DNA of 64,000 bases from Tridacna crocea (taxonomy: Eukaryota; Mollusca; Bivalvia; Cardiida; Cardiidae): NCBI GenBank assembly GCA_943736015.1, contig OX031065.1:34424427-34488426 (forward strand), written 5' to 3'. Positions 1 to 10,609 of this stretch are shown piece by piece. The position numbers were made by a program, and so were the translations under genes. Each line of letters starts with the position of its first letter. Within the stretch, counting starts at the first letter, position 1. The notes below the pieces were generated by a model. It had not been told where the DNA came from and searched no databases. It saw only the letters and a list, made by a program, of their open reading frames with translations.

Positions 1-291
1 AGCCTAAACTTAGCAATATCTTACAAATGATGTCACAAAATCAATCTGGCCCAAAGGAAATAACTGTGTTCCAAGCAATCATTTTGAATAGTTTTAACAA
101 CCCTAACAGAAAAGGCTTTTGAAAACATATTCCCACAAAGTTTTCCATCTGACCACAGACAAATTATATCACATATACATGGAATTCAATTTTTCAGCTG
201 CAAATACTTTCAAATTTGATATGTCTAGAATTATGTTGTTTGGTAAAGAGTTAAAGTTGAGGTTAATCTCCCCATGCTGTAGATCATAATT
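1..291. repeat. Degenerate subfamily A MITE remnant and AT-rich sequence
   Basis: From about 90 to 255 there are eroded pieces of the MITE arms: aaggcttttgaaaacat, a ttcccacaa half and a gttgtttggtaaagagttaa end. Nothing else recognisable. Confidence 0.5.
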
Positions 292-557
292 ATGGTCTGC
301 AATACGCGAAAAGGGACATTCAGACATCTGCGTAAAGTGTTGTCTCGGATCAGCCTGCGCAGTCCGCGCAGGCTAATCCGAGACGGCACTTTACGTCTAT
401 ATTTGATTTTCTTCCTCAGTAGAGTTTCGCAAAACATAAACAATCATAAAAACAGAAAGTGCCGTCTCGGATCAGCCTGCGCGGACTGCACAGGCTGATC
501 CAAGACGACACTTTACGCAGATGTCCGAATGTCCCTTTTCGCGTGTTGCAAGCCGTA
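292..557. mobile_element. Family D fold-back MITE, copy 1 (reference)
   Basis: The two halves are near-perfect inverted copies: tctgcaatacgcgaaaaggg and gacatctgcgtaaagtg at the left mirror cactttacgcagatgtc and cccttttcgcgtgttgca at the right. Each half carries its own inner palindrome built on agcctgcgcagtccgcgcagg. It is about 265 bp with no coding capacity; the terminal symmetry indicates a non-autonomous DNA transposon. Confidence 0.8.
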
Positions 558-561
558 TGGT

Positions 562-815
562 ATAGAACACGCCAAAGAGGGACATTCAGACGTTTGTGTA
601 AAATGTCATCTTGGATCAGCCATCCAAGTCCACTCAGGCTAATCCGGGACAGTATTTTACAACTACATTAGATATTGTTCTTCATTAAACAAGCGCAAAG
701 CAGAAAATTACATAATAACAGAAAGTGTTGTTTTGGATTAGCTTGCACAGATAGATCCAAAACGACACTTTACGCATATGTTTAAAAGCCCCTTTTCACA
801 TGTTGCAGGCCATAT
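562..815. mobile_element. Family D fold-back MITE, copy 2, diverged
   Basis: It follows copy 1 almost directly. Left end acacgccaaagagggacatt and right end cccttttcacatgttgca match family D, but both inner palindromes are heavily mutated. Confidence 0.7.
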
Positions 816-849
816 AATGTGTAGCTGAGTCTGGTAGTTCTATTCTATA

Positions 850-1053
850 ATAGAGCTCCAGATAGAGGGAGTGATTTTTCAAAATTTCTATTTCAAAATA
901 GAAAATATCAATCATTCTCCACTGAACCCTATGTTGTGGGTACTCATTCGAATTGTCTCACTGAGATGATTTGAATGAGTACACACAACATAGGGTTTGG
1001 AAAAGAAATAAAGGATTTAGAATACCATCACTCCCTCTTATCTGGAGCTCTTC
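850..1053. mobile_element. Family E fold-back element, copy 1
   Basis: Inverted ends agagctccagatagaggg/agtgat and atcact/ccctcttatctggagctct enclose a second palindrome centred near 965, where gtactcattcgaattgtctc is mirrored by gatttgaatgagtac. A second copy is at 39317-39512. Confidence 0.75.
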
Positions 1054-1074
1054 AGTATAAGTAATGTACAAGAC

Positions 1075-1122
1075 TTGCAACCAGGGGACACAGGTTCGAA
1101 TCCACAGCTCTGCCAATTTCTC
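1075..1122 (+). other. tRNA-like 3' half with perfect B box (SINE-type remnant)
   Basis: The segment gacttgcaaccaggggacac then aggttcgaatcc resembles the anticodon-to-TpsiC half of a tRNA, and ggttcgaatcc is a consensus Pol III B box. There is no matching acceptor 5' strand or A box, so it is not a functional tRNA. Confidence 0.35.
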
Positions 1123-1152
1123 GTTCCACTGATCATTGTTTCACCAATAGGT

Positions 1153-1694
1153 CATCTTCGTGAGCCAAGGTTACGATCACTATGTTGATCTTACCTTTGC
1201 GGATTGAGCCCAATTTCGATATTCCCGCGACACGCCACCATTGGATGCTGCTTATTATCTCGCTTTACATCATGTTTCTTATAGCCAATGAAATGTTTTA
1301 CAAACCCTTAACGAATACAATAATTTAACATGAAGCATTAACCGTAAACATACTCCGACATTCCATGGTCAGGTGCTGGGATATAGCCTAAAACATTTGA
1401 TAATTAAATGGTCACATTGAAACTTTATGTAAATATTGATTGTCTATGTTTTCTTCTGTAATAAATCATTACAGATCCTGCACACATCCACAGAGGTATT
1501 CATGTTTACCTTCTATTTTTATCACGACCCTGTTCTATTCTTATCAAAGATGAAATGCTACAAGCGATTTGATTTGATGTTGTTAAAGTTAGCTGCAACC
1601 AATGAAAATGTGTATAGGGTGATTGTCGAAATCACGCTAAACCCGCCAAGGGTAGAGTAGCATAGTGGATCGTAACCCTTGGCTTGCGAAGATG
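1153..1694. mobile_element. Family G TIR element, copy 1 (~540 bp)
   Basis: Ends are inverted: catcttcgtgagccaaggtt acgatcactatg at the left against catagtggatcgtaaccc ttggcttgcgaagatg at the right, about 33 bp with a few mismatches. The interior shows no conserved reading frame. Other copies: 28911-29436 and a truncated one at 25369-25529. Confidence 0.75.
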
Positions 1695-1887
1695 CCATTA
1701 GGTATGTGGGAAAGTATTTTGCCAAATACTGGTAAGTGGACAATTCCAGGAATGCATAGATTGGTGCACTGGCTGCCCAGATATTTTTTTAAATAATGTT
1801 GAAAACAGTGTTAAACAGCATTCAAACCAACAATTTAAGGCCTAAATGTAGCCCTGCTGTGACAACAAAACTGCACGAAAGTCTTAC

Positions 1888-4800
1888 CTTTGACATGGTC
1901 ACTAATGAACTTCACTGCAGAGGAGTCCCATTTTATAACCGACCTTAATACAAAATAGAAAAAATATGCTCCATAAATTTCTTAATTTCTAATAAAACAT
2001 TACTTTACATTCTTATGGTATACCTTCCTTACTATGCAGACAAAACTGAATGAAGAAAAAATTACTGGAAATAATAAATTATAATAAATAATAGGATTTA
2101 CAAAGAAATAAATGATGCAGTGTTTCCTGAGTTCAAGTCAACTATGTTGTTATGATTTGAAAAATGTAACCCATTTTTTTAATTTAAACAAATGGGAAAT
2201 TTTATCCTTTGAGGGATCTGTATTAGAACAACACAAAGTAATGTCTACCTTTCATACACCATCAAATCATCTGGAGATATCTGCAGTGACAGAGGTTTGA
2301 TACCATCCAGGGCAAGCTGTTTTATCTGATGAGGCAATTTAGCAAATCTTGGTGGAATCTGGCGCAAACTGCAAAATCATACTAATAATTGACCCTACAT
2401 ATAACACACTGGCACTTTTTATACCCATCTTTCTCATATTTCACTCCTGTATGAAACTACAAACAGAATTAAACTTTCAATGCCAAATATACACTAGTAA
2501 TACAAGACTAGTAAAAGCAATTATAAGGTTGCCCTTGTCCAGAATGACTCAAAATGGACAGTGTAGATCAAAGATTACACTGCATGTTTTGTACAATCTG
2601 GTATTTTTCTAATTGGTCACAAAGACAACAAATCATGTCATCAAAAGTAAAGCATGATATACCTGTTAATCCTTTATCAAGCGACAAAACTTTAGACTGG
2701 TCCAAATTCAAGACATTTGCAGACAACAAATTATTGATGGCCCAAATGGCAGAATTTGTCCTTGATAAAGTAGAAAACATTGTTGGAAGAGGAGAAGGTA
2801 ACCATCAGTTTCTCCTTTTTCACAATGTTTTAAAAAGGTTTCTTTCCATGGGTCATTAAAACCTACAATCCTTACTTTCATAATCTAATGGAAGAAGGCT
2901 TCTGAAAGCATAGTAGGAAAAGCTAGTAACCAGCACTTTACTGTTTCTCACAATGTTTTCTTCTTTATAAAGGATGAATTTTGTGATTTCAGACGAGTAA
3001 GATCATTTTGATATCTGACAGAAAGTTAACGGAAACATCAAGGATCCTATTTTTTCTTTCAGTACTTTTTTTTAGTTCAGGGCCCATATTCACCAACCAT
3101 TCTTAAGAACATTCTTTGTCTTATTCTCCAAGGTTTTCTAAATCTGTAAGTAACACAACTTCTGATTGGCTAAACCATTTGGTTTAGCCAATCAGAAGTT
3201 GTATTACTTACATATGTAGAAAATTCTGGAGAATAAGACAAAGAACATTCTTAAGAACGGTTACTGAATACAGGCCCTGTTCTAATTTTTCAGTTTTTGT
3301 TTTTGATATATTTTTCAAACAAACATCCAAACCTTGAATTGAACTGGAAAGTAATTTAGAAGAAAGATACCCGGTAATATACCTTCAATACATCAAGTTA
3401 CTTGTTAGAGTAGAAATTTTAAGCTGTTTAAGCCTACATACCATGGCACTGGGATTTGCTGTCTTATTCCTTCATCTATCAAGAAGCAACTATAACACAA
3501 AGGAAATATGTATGCGTTTAACAATTCTCTTTCATGTAATAACCTATTATATACAAGGTTGGTTTTTCTTTGCTACCTTTTTCAACACTATAACTTAACT
3601 CTACAACAGTTGAAATTATTTTAGACTTATCCAAAGTGATGAATTGGAAGCAAACAAGTGAGCCGTGCTCTGTCAAAAGAGGGCTTAACTTTTTACTAAA
3701 TGACAAAATTTTAGACTTGTCCAAATTGAAAGCATTCGTAGACGTCAAAATAGAAGTGATTGAAAATCTGAAATTTGTATTGCAGAGAGTAGAGAACATT
3801 GTTGGAAAAGGAGAAAATGCTGATTGCCAGTATTTTCTCCTTTTCCCACAATGTTTCCTAAAGGCTTCTTTCTCAGGGTCGTTAAAAGTCCACATTGTGT
3901 GACAAAGGGTTAATGCATCTGTGAAACTATTGACCCAGTTTAGCCTGCGCGGCTGACCCCTTTTTGCTGGCAGTCAATTTCCTGTATATCCATGAACCAG
4001 TCTACCTCAGGATTTAGCCAGCTATTAACCCTTTACTCCATAGATGCTCATTTCTACCCATTGCTTTTAGGAGCCTTTGGAAAACATAGTGGCAGAAGGT
4101 GAAATTTCTCGTCACAAGCAATTTCACTTTTTGTCACAATGTTTTCTATGCTATCAAAAGGTATTATATACACATAAGAAATGGTTTCATCCTTGCTGTT
4201 ATTTAGGGTCAATTACAGATACCATAGAAATGCCCTATGGGGTAAAGCGTTAAAAAAAAAGGTGATTATTATGGGCCCATAAATATGTGATAGTTTGCTT
4301 GGTACCAAGGATCAAGGAGATGCATTAAGCCCCCTTTTTCACAGAGCATGGCCAAAGTTTATCTGCCTCATGGATGGTTAATATGGCCCCTGATTACTAA
4401 TGACATATTAAATAAAAGAATGCACGAATGACATTCTATGGCACAAAACACCATGGGTTATTTAGCGTCCATGTCAGTATGAAATGGAATTGTTTGAAAG
4501 ATTTTTTCAAAATGATAAACTGCTTTTTAACTGTTTACTAAACGACAAAATTTTAGACTGGTCCAAATTGAAAGCATTTGCAGATGTCAAAATAAATGTG
4601 ATTGAAAAATTAAAATTTGGTTTGGAAAGGGTAGAAAACATTGTGGGGAAAGGAGGAAATGCTGGTTATCAGCATTTACTCCTTTTCCCACAGTGTTTTC
4701 AAAAGGCTTCTTTCTCTGAGTCGTTAAAAGTCGGGATTGTGCGGTAAAGAGTTAAAAGATATTCACATGAAGAGAATGGCTTATTTACATGTATTTCGTA

Positions 4801-7800
4801 ATCCTGATACATATACTAAGCTGCTTGGTAGTCTGTGCCTATATGAAAGTTTGAAATGAAGATTAACATTGCGATTAGTAGCTATAAGGAGGTAAAAACA
4901 TGTTCATAATACATGCTCAAAACTAAAACAGAATGGTGCCTCCAATGGCATCAAAACACTCCCATGAAAAAGGTTTAGTCTCCAGTGGGGTAAAGTGCTT
5001 CCAGGACTTATTATAGAGCAATACAATCATTAACTTCTAGCCAAACTTCTACAATCATACAAATAATTGACCTTGTATAATACACTGGCACTGTAAAAAA
5101 AAAAAAAATTACACTTATCCATATTGAAAGCATTTGCAGACGTCGAAATAAACTTGACTAAAAAATTGAAACTTGACTTCGGAAGCGCAGAAAACACTGT
5201 GAGATAAGAAGAAAATGCTGTTTACCACAACGTTTTCAGAAGCCTTCTTTCCAAGAGTTGTTAAAACCAGGGGTTCTCAAGGGTTAAGTAAGAAAACCAA
5301 GGTCCCTGAAAATGTGTGTATTTAACCTTTCACTCATTACCCCGAGAAAGAAAGGTTTTGAAAGAACTGTGGGAAAAGGAGGAAATGCTGGTAACCAGCA
5401 TTTTCTCCTTTTCCCACAACGTTTTCTACCCTTCAAAAACACATTTCAAATTTTCAATCACTTTTATTTCATTTTGTTGTCTGCAAATGCTTTCAATTTG
5501 GATAAGACTAAAATTTAAAGGTGACTAAAAAATTGAAATTTGTTCTCCTTTTCCCAGTGTTTTCAAAAGGCTTCTTTCTCAGGGGCGTCAAAAGTAGGGA
5601 TCATGTGGTATTGGGTTAAGAGTTAAAAAACTAATAATATCAATAATTCTTACCTGGCATACAAGCCATTTTTCATGCTCAACTTTCCGTCAACTCGGAC
5701 TCTGTGCCAAACAGTTCCAACCTTACCAACACACACTTGACCCTATCAATATAAATAACAATTCCACTCCGGCAAAAGGAAACTTGTTTAACTCTTTACC
5801 ATACAAACCCTGAGAAAGAAGCCTACAGAAAACATTGTGGGAAAAGGAGAAAATGCTGGTAACCAGCATTTCTCCTTTTCCCACAATACGTTTTACCCGT
5901 TTCGAGTCAGAGATTGTCATATTAACAAGATTTAATTTGTTGTCTACAGATGCTTTGAATTTGGACGAGTCCAAAAACATGTTGTTTGGTAACAAATTAA
6001 CCCTTTACCATATAGCAAAATTTTAGACCTATCCAAATCGAAAACATTTGCAGACAAAAATTTATAGTGGCTCAAATGACACAGTTTTTCTTTATTAAGG
6101 TAGAAAACTTTCTGGGAAGCAATGGCTGTAATATACAAGGCTGTGGTAAGACGATATCTATAATGTACATGATGATGAAAACGACATTGAAAACTTTCAT
6201 ATGGCCTGTAACACGCGAAAAAGTGCATTCGGACATTTGCGTAAAGTGTCGTCTCTGTCGTCCGTGCAGGCTAATCCAACTCGATACTTTCTGTTTTTAT
6301 GTAATTTTCTGTTTGGCCCAAGTCTACTGTAGCGCAAAATCTAATGTGGTCGTAAAGTGCCTTCTCGGATCAGCCTGCGCGGAAAGCGCAGTCTGATCCG
6401 AGAAGGTACTTTACGCAAATGTCCGAATGTCTCTTTTCGCGTATTGCAAGTCATATTGATGAAAGAAACTTTGTGAAGACTGGTTACCAGCATTGTCTCC
6501 TTTTCCCTCAATGTTTTCAAAAGGCTTCTTTCTCAGGGTCTTTAAAAGTCGTCATCGTGCGGTAAAGGGTTAATGCATAGCTCTCTATAATACCGGTACA
6601 CACTCAACCAAACAAGATGCAACGCGATTATGGTCCTATAAAATCCATTTTTTCCGACAGCTAATTGAATCATAGGGTGGAAGAGTCTTAAGGCATGCAA
6701 GGAAAGTTACAAATATGGTAGCTAAAAGTTTTGACTGACATTAGCCTGTGCTAAATGAGCTCTGTGCAGACTGACAAAGGTTAATAATATCCTTTGCATA
6801 CACATGAGACACCTTTTTCATAGAGTATGGCCCATACACAAATTTCTTCATACATGTCAGTCACACATCCTCATAGTCACTTGATACTTTATAATGATTA
6901 ACCCTCTAACCCTTTACCCCATGAAGCATTTCTATGGTATCTCTAATTGACCCTAAATAACAACAAGGATGAAGCCGTTTCTTATGTGTATATGACACCT
7001 TTTGATAGCATAGAAAACATTTTGACAAAAGGCGAAATTGCTCGTGACAAGCAATTTCACCTTTTGCCACAATGTTTTCCAAAGGCTCCTTCAAGCAATG
7101 CATAGAAATAAGTACCTATGGAGTAAAGGGTTAATAACTGACAAAATTTTTGGTCTGTTAAAAAAATTTTGTTGTGTTGTAAAGTGTTAACCGTGAAAGA
7201 CTTACCTCATGTGGATGATAAGGGATAACACTCATTATCTGGTCATTGTCAAAGTGAACATTCATTTCTTCATGCATGATGAGAAATTCCTTGGCCTCCA
7301 CGCCATCTCTATCTACCAGTTTGGCTTTCAGATCCCCGTGAATACCAACCTGTCAACAAAATTAGCAAATCTCAACCCATTGGGCGTTATGAAAAATTTT
7401 AGTTGATTTCTTGCATAGATTCAAATCAGACAATTCTTGTAATCTTGAATTAGCATTATCTCCTATTTAGCCAGAAATTCATGAAAAAACTGGTTGTTTT
7501 AAAAACTGCAGCATGTTCCTCTCTTTTTTTTTCTATATGAAACTGGCCATTTAAATGTATTTCACCTCTTTATAACAAAGTATTAGACTTCTAAACTATT
7601 TGCAGATAATCACTGATATGTGGCACACACTTGTGGGACTATTTCAAACTGTGGGAATCAAAACTGTGAAAATAAATCCAACCCCTTCACCGCTTAACCC
7701 TTTACCACACAGCAAAACTTCAGACCTATCCAAATTGAAAGCATTTGCAGATGGCAATTTCATAGTGGCTCAAATGACACAATCTTTGGTAGGGTAGAAA

Positions 7801-8409
7801 ACTTTGTGTGAAAAGGAGAAAATGCTGGCTACCAGCATTTTCTCCTTTTCACACAATGTTTTCAAGAGGCGTCTTTCTCAAGGTCCTTAAAAGTCGGGAT
7901 TGTGTAGTAAAGGGTTAATCATGGAAGATGGAATTGCATATTCAACAACTTACCTGGGGTCCGATGAATCACCGAAATACCACCGAAACACCTCATTTTT
8001 TTTCTACTGAGTTTAGATAACTGATAACAATATGAAACATTTGTCTTTTTTTGTGATATTTGAGTGAACTATTGTAGATTGATAGTAAGTTTAAAACATT
8101 ATGACAGAAAAAAAAATTTAACGACCCTGGGAAAGAATCCTTTTGAAAATATTGTGTGAAAAGGAGAAAATGCTGGTAACCAGCATTTTCTCCTTTTTCC
8201 GCAATATTTTCTACCCTATCAGAGAGAAATTACACCATTTGTGCCACACTGAAATTGTCGTCTGCAAATGTTTTCAATTTTGTCAAGGCTAAAATTTTGT
8301 GTCAAATATCAACAAAATACAATTAATTCAGACTTTTATCAGTAATCTGAAAAAATTTGGGTATTTTGGTGTTTACCTGCACATTCTCAAGAAGGATCTT
8401 TCGTGTCAT
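1888..8409 (-). CDS. Tudor-domain protein, TDRD6/TDRD15-like, N-terminal exons (partial)
   Basis: Six minus-strand coding exons join in phase: 8377-8409 (starts MTRKILLENVQ), 7206-7349, 5654-5742, 3442-3489, 2249-2368 and 1888-1943, giving about 163 residues before the left edge. Each has AG acceptor and GT donor. The ATG has an in-frame TGA 12 bases upstream and A at -3. The second exon (GIHGDLKAKLVDRDG) is followed by GQVCVGKVGTVWHRVRV, CFLIDEG, an IPPRFAKLPHQIKQLALDGI stretch and IKWDSSAVKFI. That order is the extended-Tudor layout: entry strand, short acidic turn, LP-x-Q-x-x-x-x-L-x-G segment, then W-x-x-x-A-x-x-F. It most resembles the first Tudor unit of TDRD6-type proteins, which bind dimethyl-arginine marks on Piwi partners in germ granules. 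The family call is from memory; another multi-Tudor protein is possible. Introns hold many TTAA MITEs. The acidic turn reads IDEG rather than the common DYG. Confidence 0.7.
2666..2995 (+). mobile_element. Two eroded subfamily A MITE remnants
   Basis: The first begins ttaatcctttatcaagcgac and keeps the aagacatttgcagacaac arm and a mutated hairpin. The second (from about 2886) keeps aaccagcactttactgtttc and the right arm only. Confidence 0.6.
3078..3279. mobile_element. Family F fold-back element, copy 1
   Basis: A nearly perfect ~200 bp palindrome. Left arm cagggcccatattcaccaac ... cttattctcc is mirrored by ggagaataagac ... gaatacaggccctg, with the centre at aaaccatttggttt. A second copy lies at 58660-58860. 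Confidence 0.85.
3685..3913 (+). mobile_element. TTAA MITE subfamily A
   Basis: TTAA to TTAA, with the tccaaattgaaagcattcg arm first and the ggcttctttctcagggtcgt arm last. The central hairpin has several mismatches (gctgattgccagt). Confidence 0.8.
4025..4253 (+). mobile_element. TTAA MITE subfamily B
   Basis: Left end ttaaccctttactccatag and right end ctatggggtaaagcgttaa. The hairpin is gaaatttctcgtcacaagca then atttcac, with some mismatches. Confidence 0.85.
4527..4755 (+). mobile_element. TTAA MITE subfamily A
   Basis: Full length with both TTAA. The hairpin is ggggaaaggaggaaatgctgg with mirror agcatttactccttttccc. Confidence 0.85.
5105..5287 (+). mobile_element. TTAA MITE subfamily A, 5'-truncated
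   Basis: It begins at a poly(A) run instead of TTAA and keeps the gcatttgcagacgtcgaaat arm. The hairpin is partly deleted. It ends gggttaa. Confidence 0.65.
5322..5619 (-). mobile_element. Compound subfamily A MITE (two fused partial copies)
   Basis: A minus-orientation copy runs from ttaacctttcactcattacc to about 5517, where it fuses to the right half of a plus-orientation copy ending in attgggttaa. The join lacks the terminal bases of both. Confidence 0.7.
5788..6000 (-). mobile_element. TTAA MITE subfamily A
   Basis: Bounded by TTAA at both ends, hairpin gctggtaaccagc. Its right TTAA (5997-6000) is also the left TTAA of the next element. Confidence 0.85.
5997..6573 (+). mobile_element. 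TTAA MITE subfamily A interrupted by a family D element
   Basis: The left half runs from the shared TTAA to about 6200 (arm atccaaatcgaaaacatttg). The right half, from about 6455, holds ggttaccagcattgtctcct and ends gcggtaaagggttaa. Between them lies a complete family D insertion. Confidence 0.75.
6201..6454. mobile_element. Family D fold-back MITE, copy 3, nested
   Basis: Ends ggcctgtaacacgcgaaaaa and ctcttttcgcgtattgcaag. The right inner palindrome is intact (cttctcggatcagcctgcgc); the left one has lost several bases. Confidence 0.8.
6898..7134 (-). mobile_element. TTAA MITE subfamily B
   Basis: Minus orientation: catttctatggtatctctaa comes first and the cctatggagtaaagggttaa end last. Hairpin gcgaaattgctcgtgacaag then caatttcacc. 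Confidence 0.85.
7694..7918 (+). mobile_element. TTAA MITE subfamily A
   Basis: Intact ends and a clean hairpin (aaaaggagaaaatgctggct / accagcattttctccttttc). It lies in the intron after the Tudor gene start exon. Confidence 0.85.
8118..8300 (-). mobile_element. TTAA MITE subfamily A, right end lost
   Basis: It starts ttaacgaccctgggaaagaa, so the terminal ~25 bases with the ccctttacca motif are missing, and it fades after ctaaaattttg. The hairpin is intact. Confidence 0.7.
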
Positions 8410-8564
8410 CTTGTTTCTTCACCATCCACCTGCAATAATTGTTTTCCATGATAAAAGAGTATGACACATGACACTTTTATGCAGTAGTGATGGTTTTTAA
8501 TGATATATTTTCCAGGGTAAAATTACAGTGGAAACAGATGTTCGGCCTCAGCCTAGGAATATCT

Positions 8565-8725
8565 TCAACTCTTTGCCAAACAATAAAATTTCAGACTAGA
8601 TCATATTGAAAGCATGTGCAGACAACAAACTAAATGTCACTGAAAACACTTTTGGAGAGGTAGAAAACATTGTGGGAAAAGGAAACAATGCTCAAACTTG
8701 GGATAGTATGGTCACAGGTAAAGCC
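8565..8725 (+). mobile_element. TTAA MITE subfamily A, hairpin half deleted
   Basis: The left half is present (aactctttgccaaacaataa ... aacattgtgggaaaaggaaa), then the sequence jumps to ggatagtatggtcacaggta, losing most of the right arm. Confidence 0.6.
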
Positions 8726-8879
8726 TGATCATAAAGACATATTGTTGACTATATGGAACTTCAAATAATTCATAAGCCTACAAGAACAGGATTTTTCTGC
8801 TAACTTTTGTTAATTTTACTCTCTATTGTATGTGATGGAAACATCGGAAATAAAAAAAAAAAAAAAACACTGAAAGACT

Positions 8880-9240
8880 TGCAAATTTTTATCAGTGCTA
8901 CAAACTATAGATCTTTATACTGATTATACATGGCTCAATGACATGTAATACACAGTGATCAGGTTCATTGATGGGTTTTGTTCGACAACAATTTTGGCTA
9001 CTAAAGATTTTTGGCTGCCGCCAACCTAGACATGGTGACATCAATGCGCATGTCTCTACAGGGTTCGGCAGAAATCGCAGTGTCTCTGACATGCTACAGG
9101 GCGGTTCATTTGGGAATTCCACTGTTGACAAAGACACTAGTACAAAAAAGGTCTTTAGGGTTAGCGAACCAGGCTGACTGCACAAAATTTAAATTCCATT
9201 GAATGCGCATGTCTGTTTAACTGAAGTCACCAGTTAAGTT
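8880..9240. other. Unassigned unique stretch open on both strands
   Basis: No repeat family seen elsewhere in the window matches it. It is less AT-rich than its surroundings and open for 60-95 codons in several frames. It lies about 450 bases upstream of the Tudor gene start exon, so a 5' untranslated exon is possible. No gene recognised. Confidence 0.3.
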
Positions 9241-9423
9241 GTTTACAAATTACACTGATTTTATTTACTTTGGGAAAAAAGGTACATTTCCACTGATTTA
9301 ATTTGTATTGTGTGTGATGTTAAAAATTAATCATTTATCTAACGACACATGCCCATGTTAGCTGCAATTGGAAATTTTGTCGCAGAAAAGATGCGGGAAA
9401 AATCATTTTAATTCCAGGTATGT

Positions 9424-9613
9424 TTAACCCTTTCCCAAACAATTCCTGGTTTTGACAGGTCTGGAATAGTAGCCCTTTGGAAACATTGTGGTTTCCACAA
9501 TGTTTTCTACCTTATCTTTTCAGAAATCATCTTTTCAGCAAGAGTTGAATTGTCGTCTGCAAATGCTTTCAATTTGGTCAAGTCCAAAATTTTGTTGTTT
9601 GGGAAAGGGTTAA
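9424..9613 (-). mobile_element. TTAA MITE, subfamily A/C mosaic
   Basis: The left terminus ttaaccctttcccaaacaat is C-like, while the inner arm gtctgcaaatgctttcaatt is A-like. The hairpin is reduced to cattgtgg/tttccacaatg. Confidence 0.7.
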
Positions 9614-9744
9614 GGAGGCCTGCTGTGAAGGTTTGCGGAGACCAAATAGCAAAAACAGCATCGGAGCAAGCCTTCAGACTGAAGGTATGCCAGGCTACAT
9701 CTAGTCATTTGGTTACAAGTCACTACTGACTGTATCCGGTAACG

Positions 9745-10606
9745 GGTCCTACTAAAACACGCCGTACCAGAAAAATACGCCGTACCATACGCCGTACGGA
9801 AAAAAACACGCCGTACCAAAATGTGCAACTTATTGCTTGCTTTTTTTTGTTTCGTTATGTTGAAAACCATATTATCTATCTTACCTAGCAATATTAATAC
9901 CCAATTTTTCGTATTTGTCAAGTTATTTGCCAATTTCAGTCATTCTTTCACGGGACCAACAGGTGCCCGTTACGCCGTACCAATTAACTTAGCGCCGTAC
10001 GAATATTGAGGCACAAACAACCAAATTAATAAGAATGTTTGATACAATTGAACTGGCCACCGTTGTATACCGTGTATTACACGTAGTGTATCAAGGGAGG
10101 TAACCAGTCTATGATACAATATGCAATTATCTACTTATTTACCAGTTTATGTTGATGTATTTTTATTTCTTACAGAGTTTGCAGGTACATGTCAAGCATC
10201 AAGCGGATATTTACAGAAGGGAAATTACTCTGTTGTACTATTGAAGTTTATACAGAGTTACGCTTCATGACTTTAACTCTTTCCCAAACGACAAATTTAA
10301 GACCCTTCCAAACTCGTTTGCAGACGACAATTTCTGTAGATTCTGTAGATGGGTAGATAATATTGTGGGAAATGGAGAAATTGCTCGTCACGAGCAATTT
10401 CTCCTTTTTCACAGTGTTTTCAATAGACTTGTACTGCAGACATGTAAAAACAAGGGCTTGTTTGGGAAAGGGTTAATGAAGCCGTGTGGAAAAACGTGAA
10501 ATTGCTTATGGCCATTTCTCTTCTTTTCCGATACTGAAAAATATGTTATTGAAAACATTTGGAGAAAAGAAGAAAATATGGTAACCCTCCTGTAACAAAT
10601 TGCATT
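9745..10606 (+). repeat. Left arm of large inverted repeat
   Basis: Pairs with 12475-13285 in opposite orientation at near identity over about 0.8 kb, from ggtcctactaaaacacgccg to cctcctgtaacaaattgcat. It includes a subfamily C MITE. It carries about 72 bp missing from the other arm, flanked by tgatacaat on each side. Six acgccgtac-like motifs lie in its first 260 bases. Confidence 0.9.
10273..10476 (+). mobile_element. TTAA MITE subfamily C inside left inverted-repeat arm
   Basis: Ends ttaactctttcccaaacgac and gtttgggaaagggttaa. Hairpin agaaattgctcgtcacgagc then aatttct. The same insertion is in the other arm, so it predates the duplication. Confidence 0.85.
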
Positions 10607-10609
10607 GTT

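Noticed and set aside
2691-2790. Prokaryote-type terminators or operators at the many strong hairpins
   Set aside because: The hairpins are the palindromic cores of MITEs in a eukaryotic genome.
9821-10009. Conserved 62-codon frame found twice (9821-10009 plus and within 13021-13380 minus)
   Set aside because: It is identical because it lies in both arms of the inverted repeat. The duplication explains the conservation; no domain was recognised.
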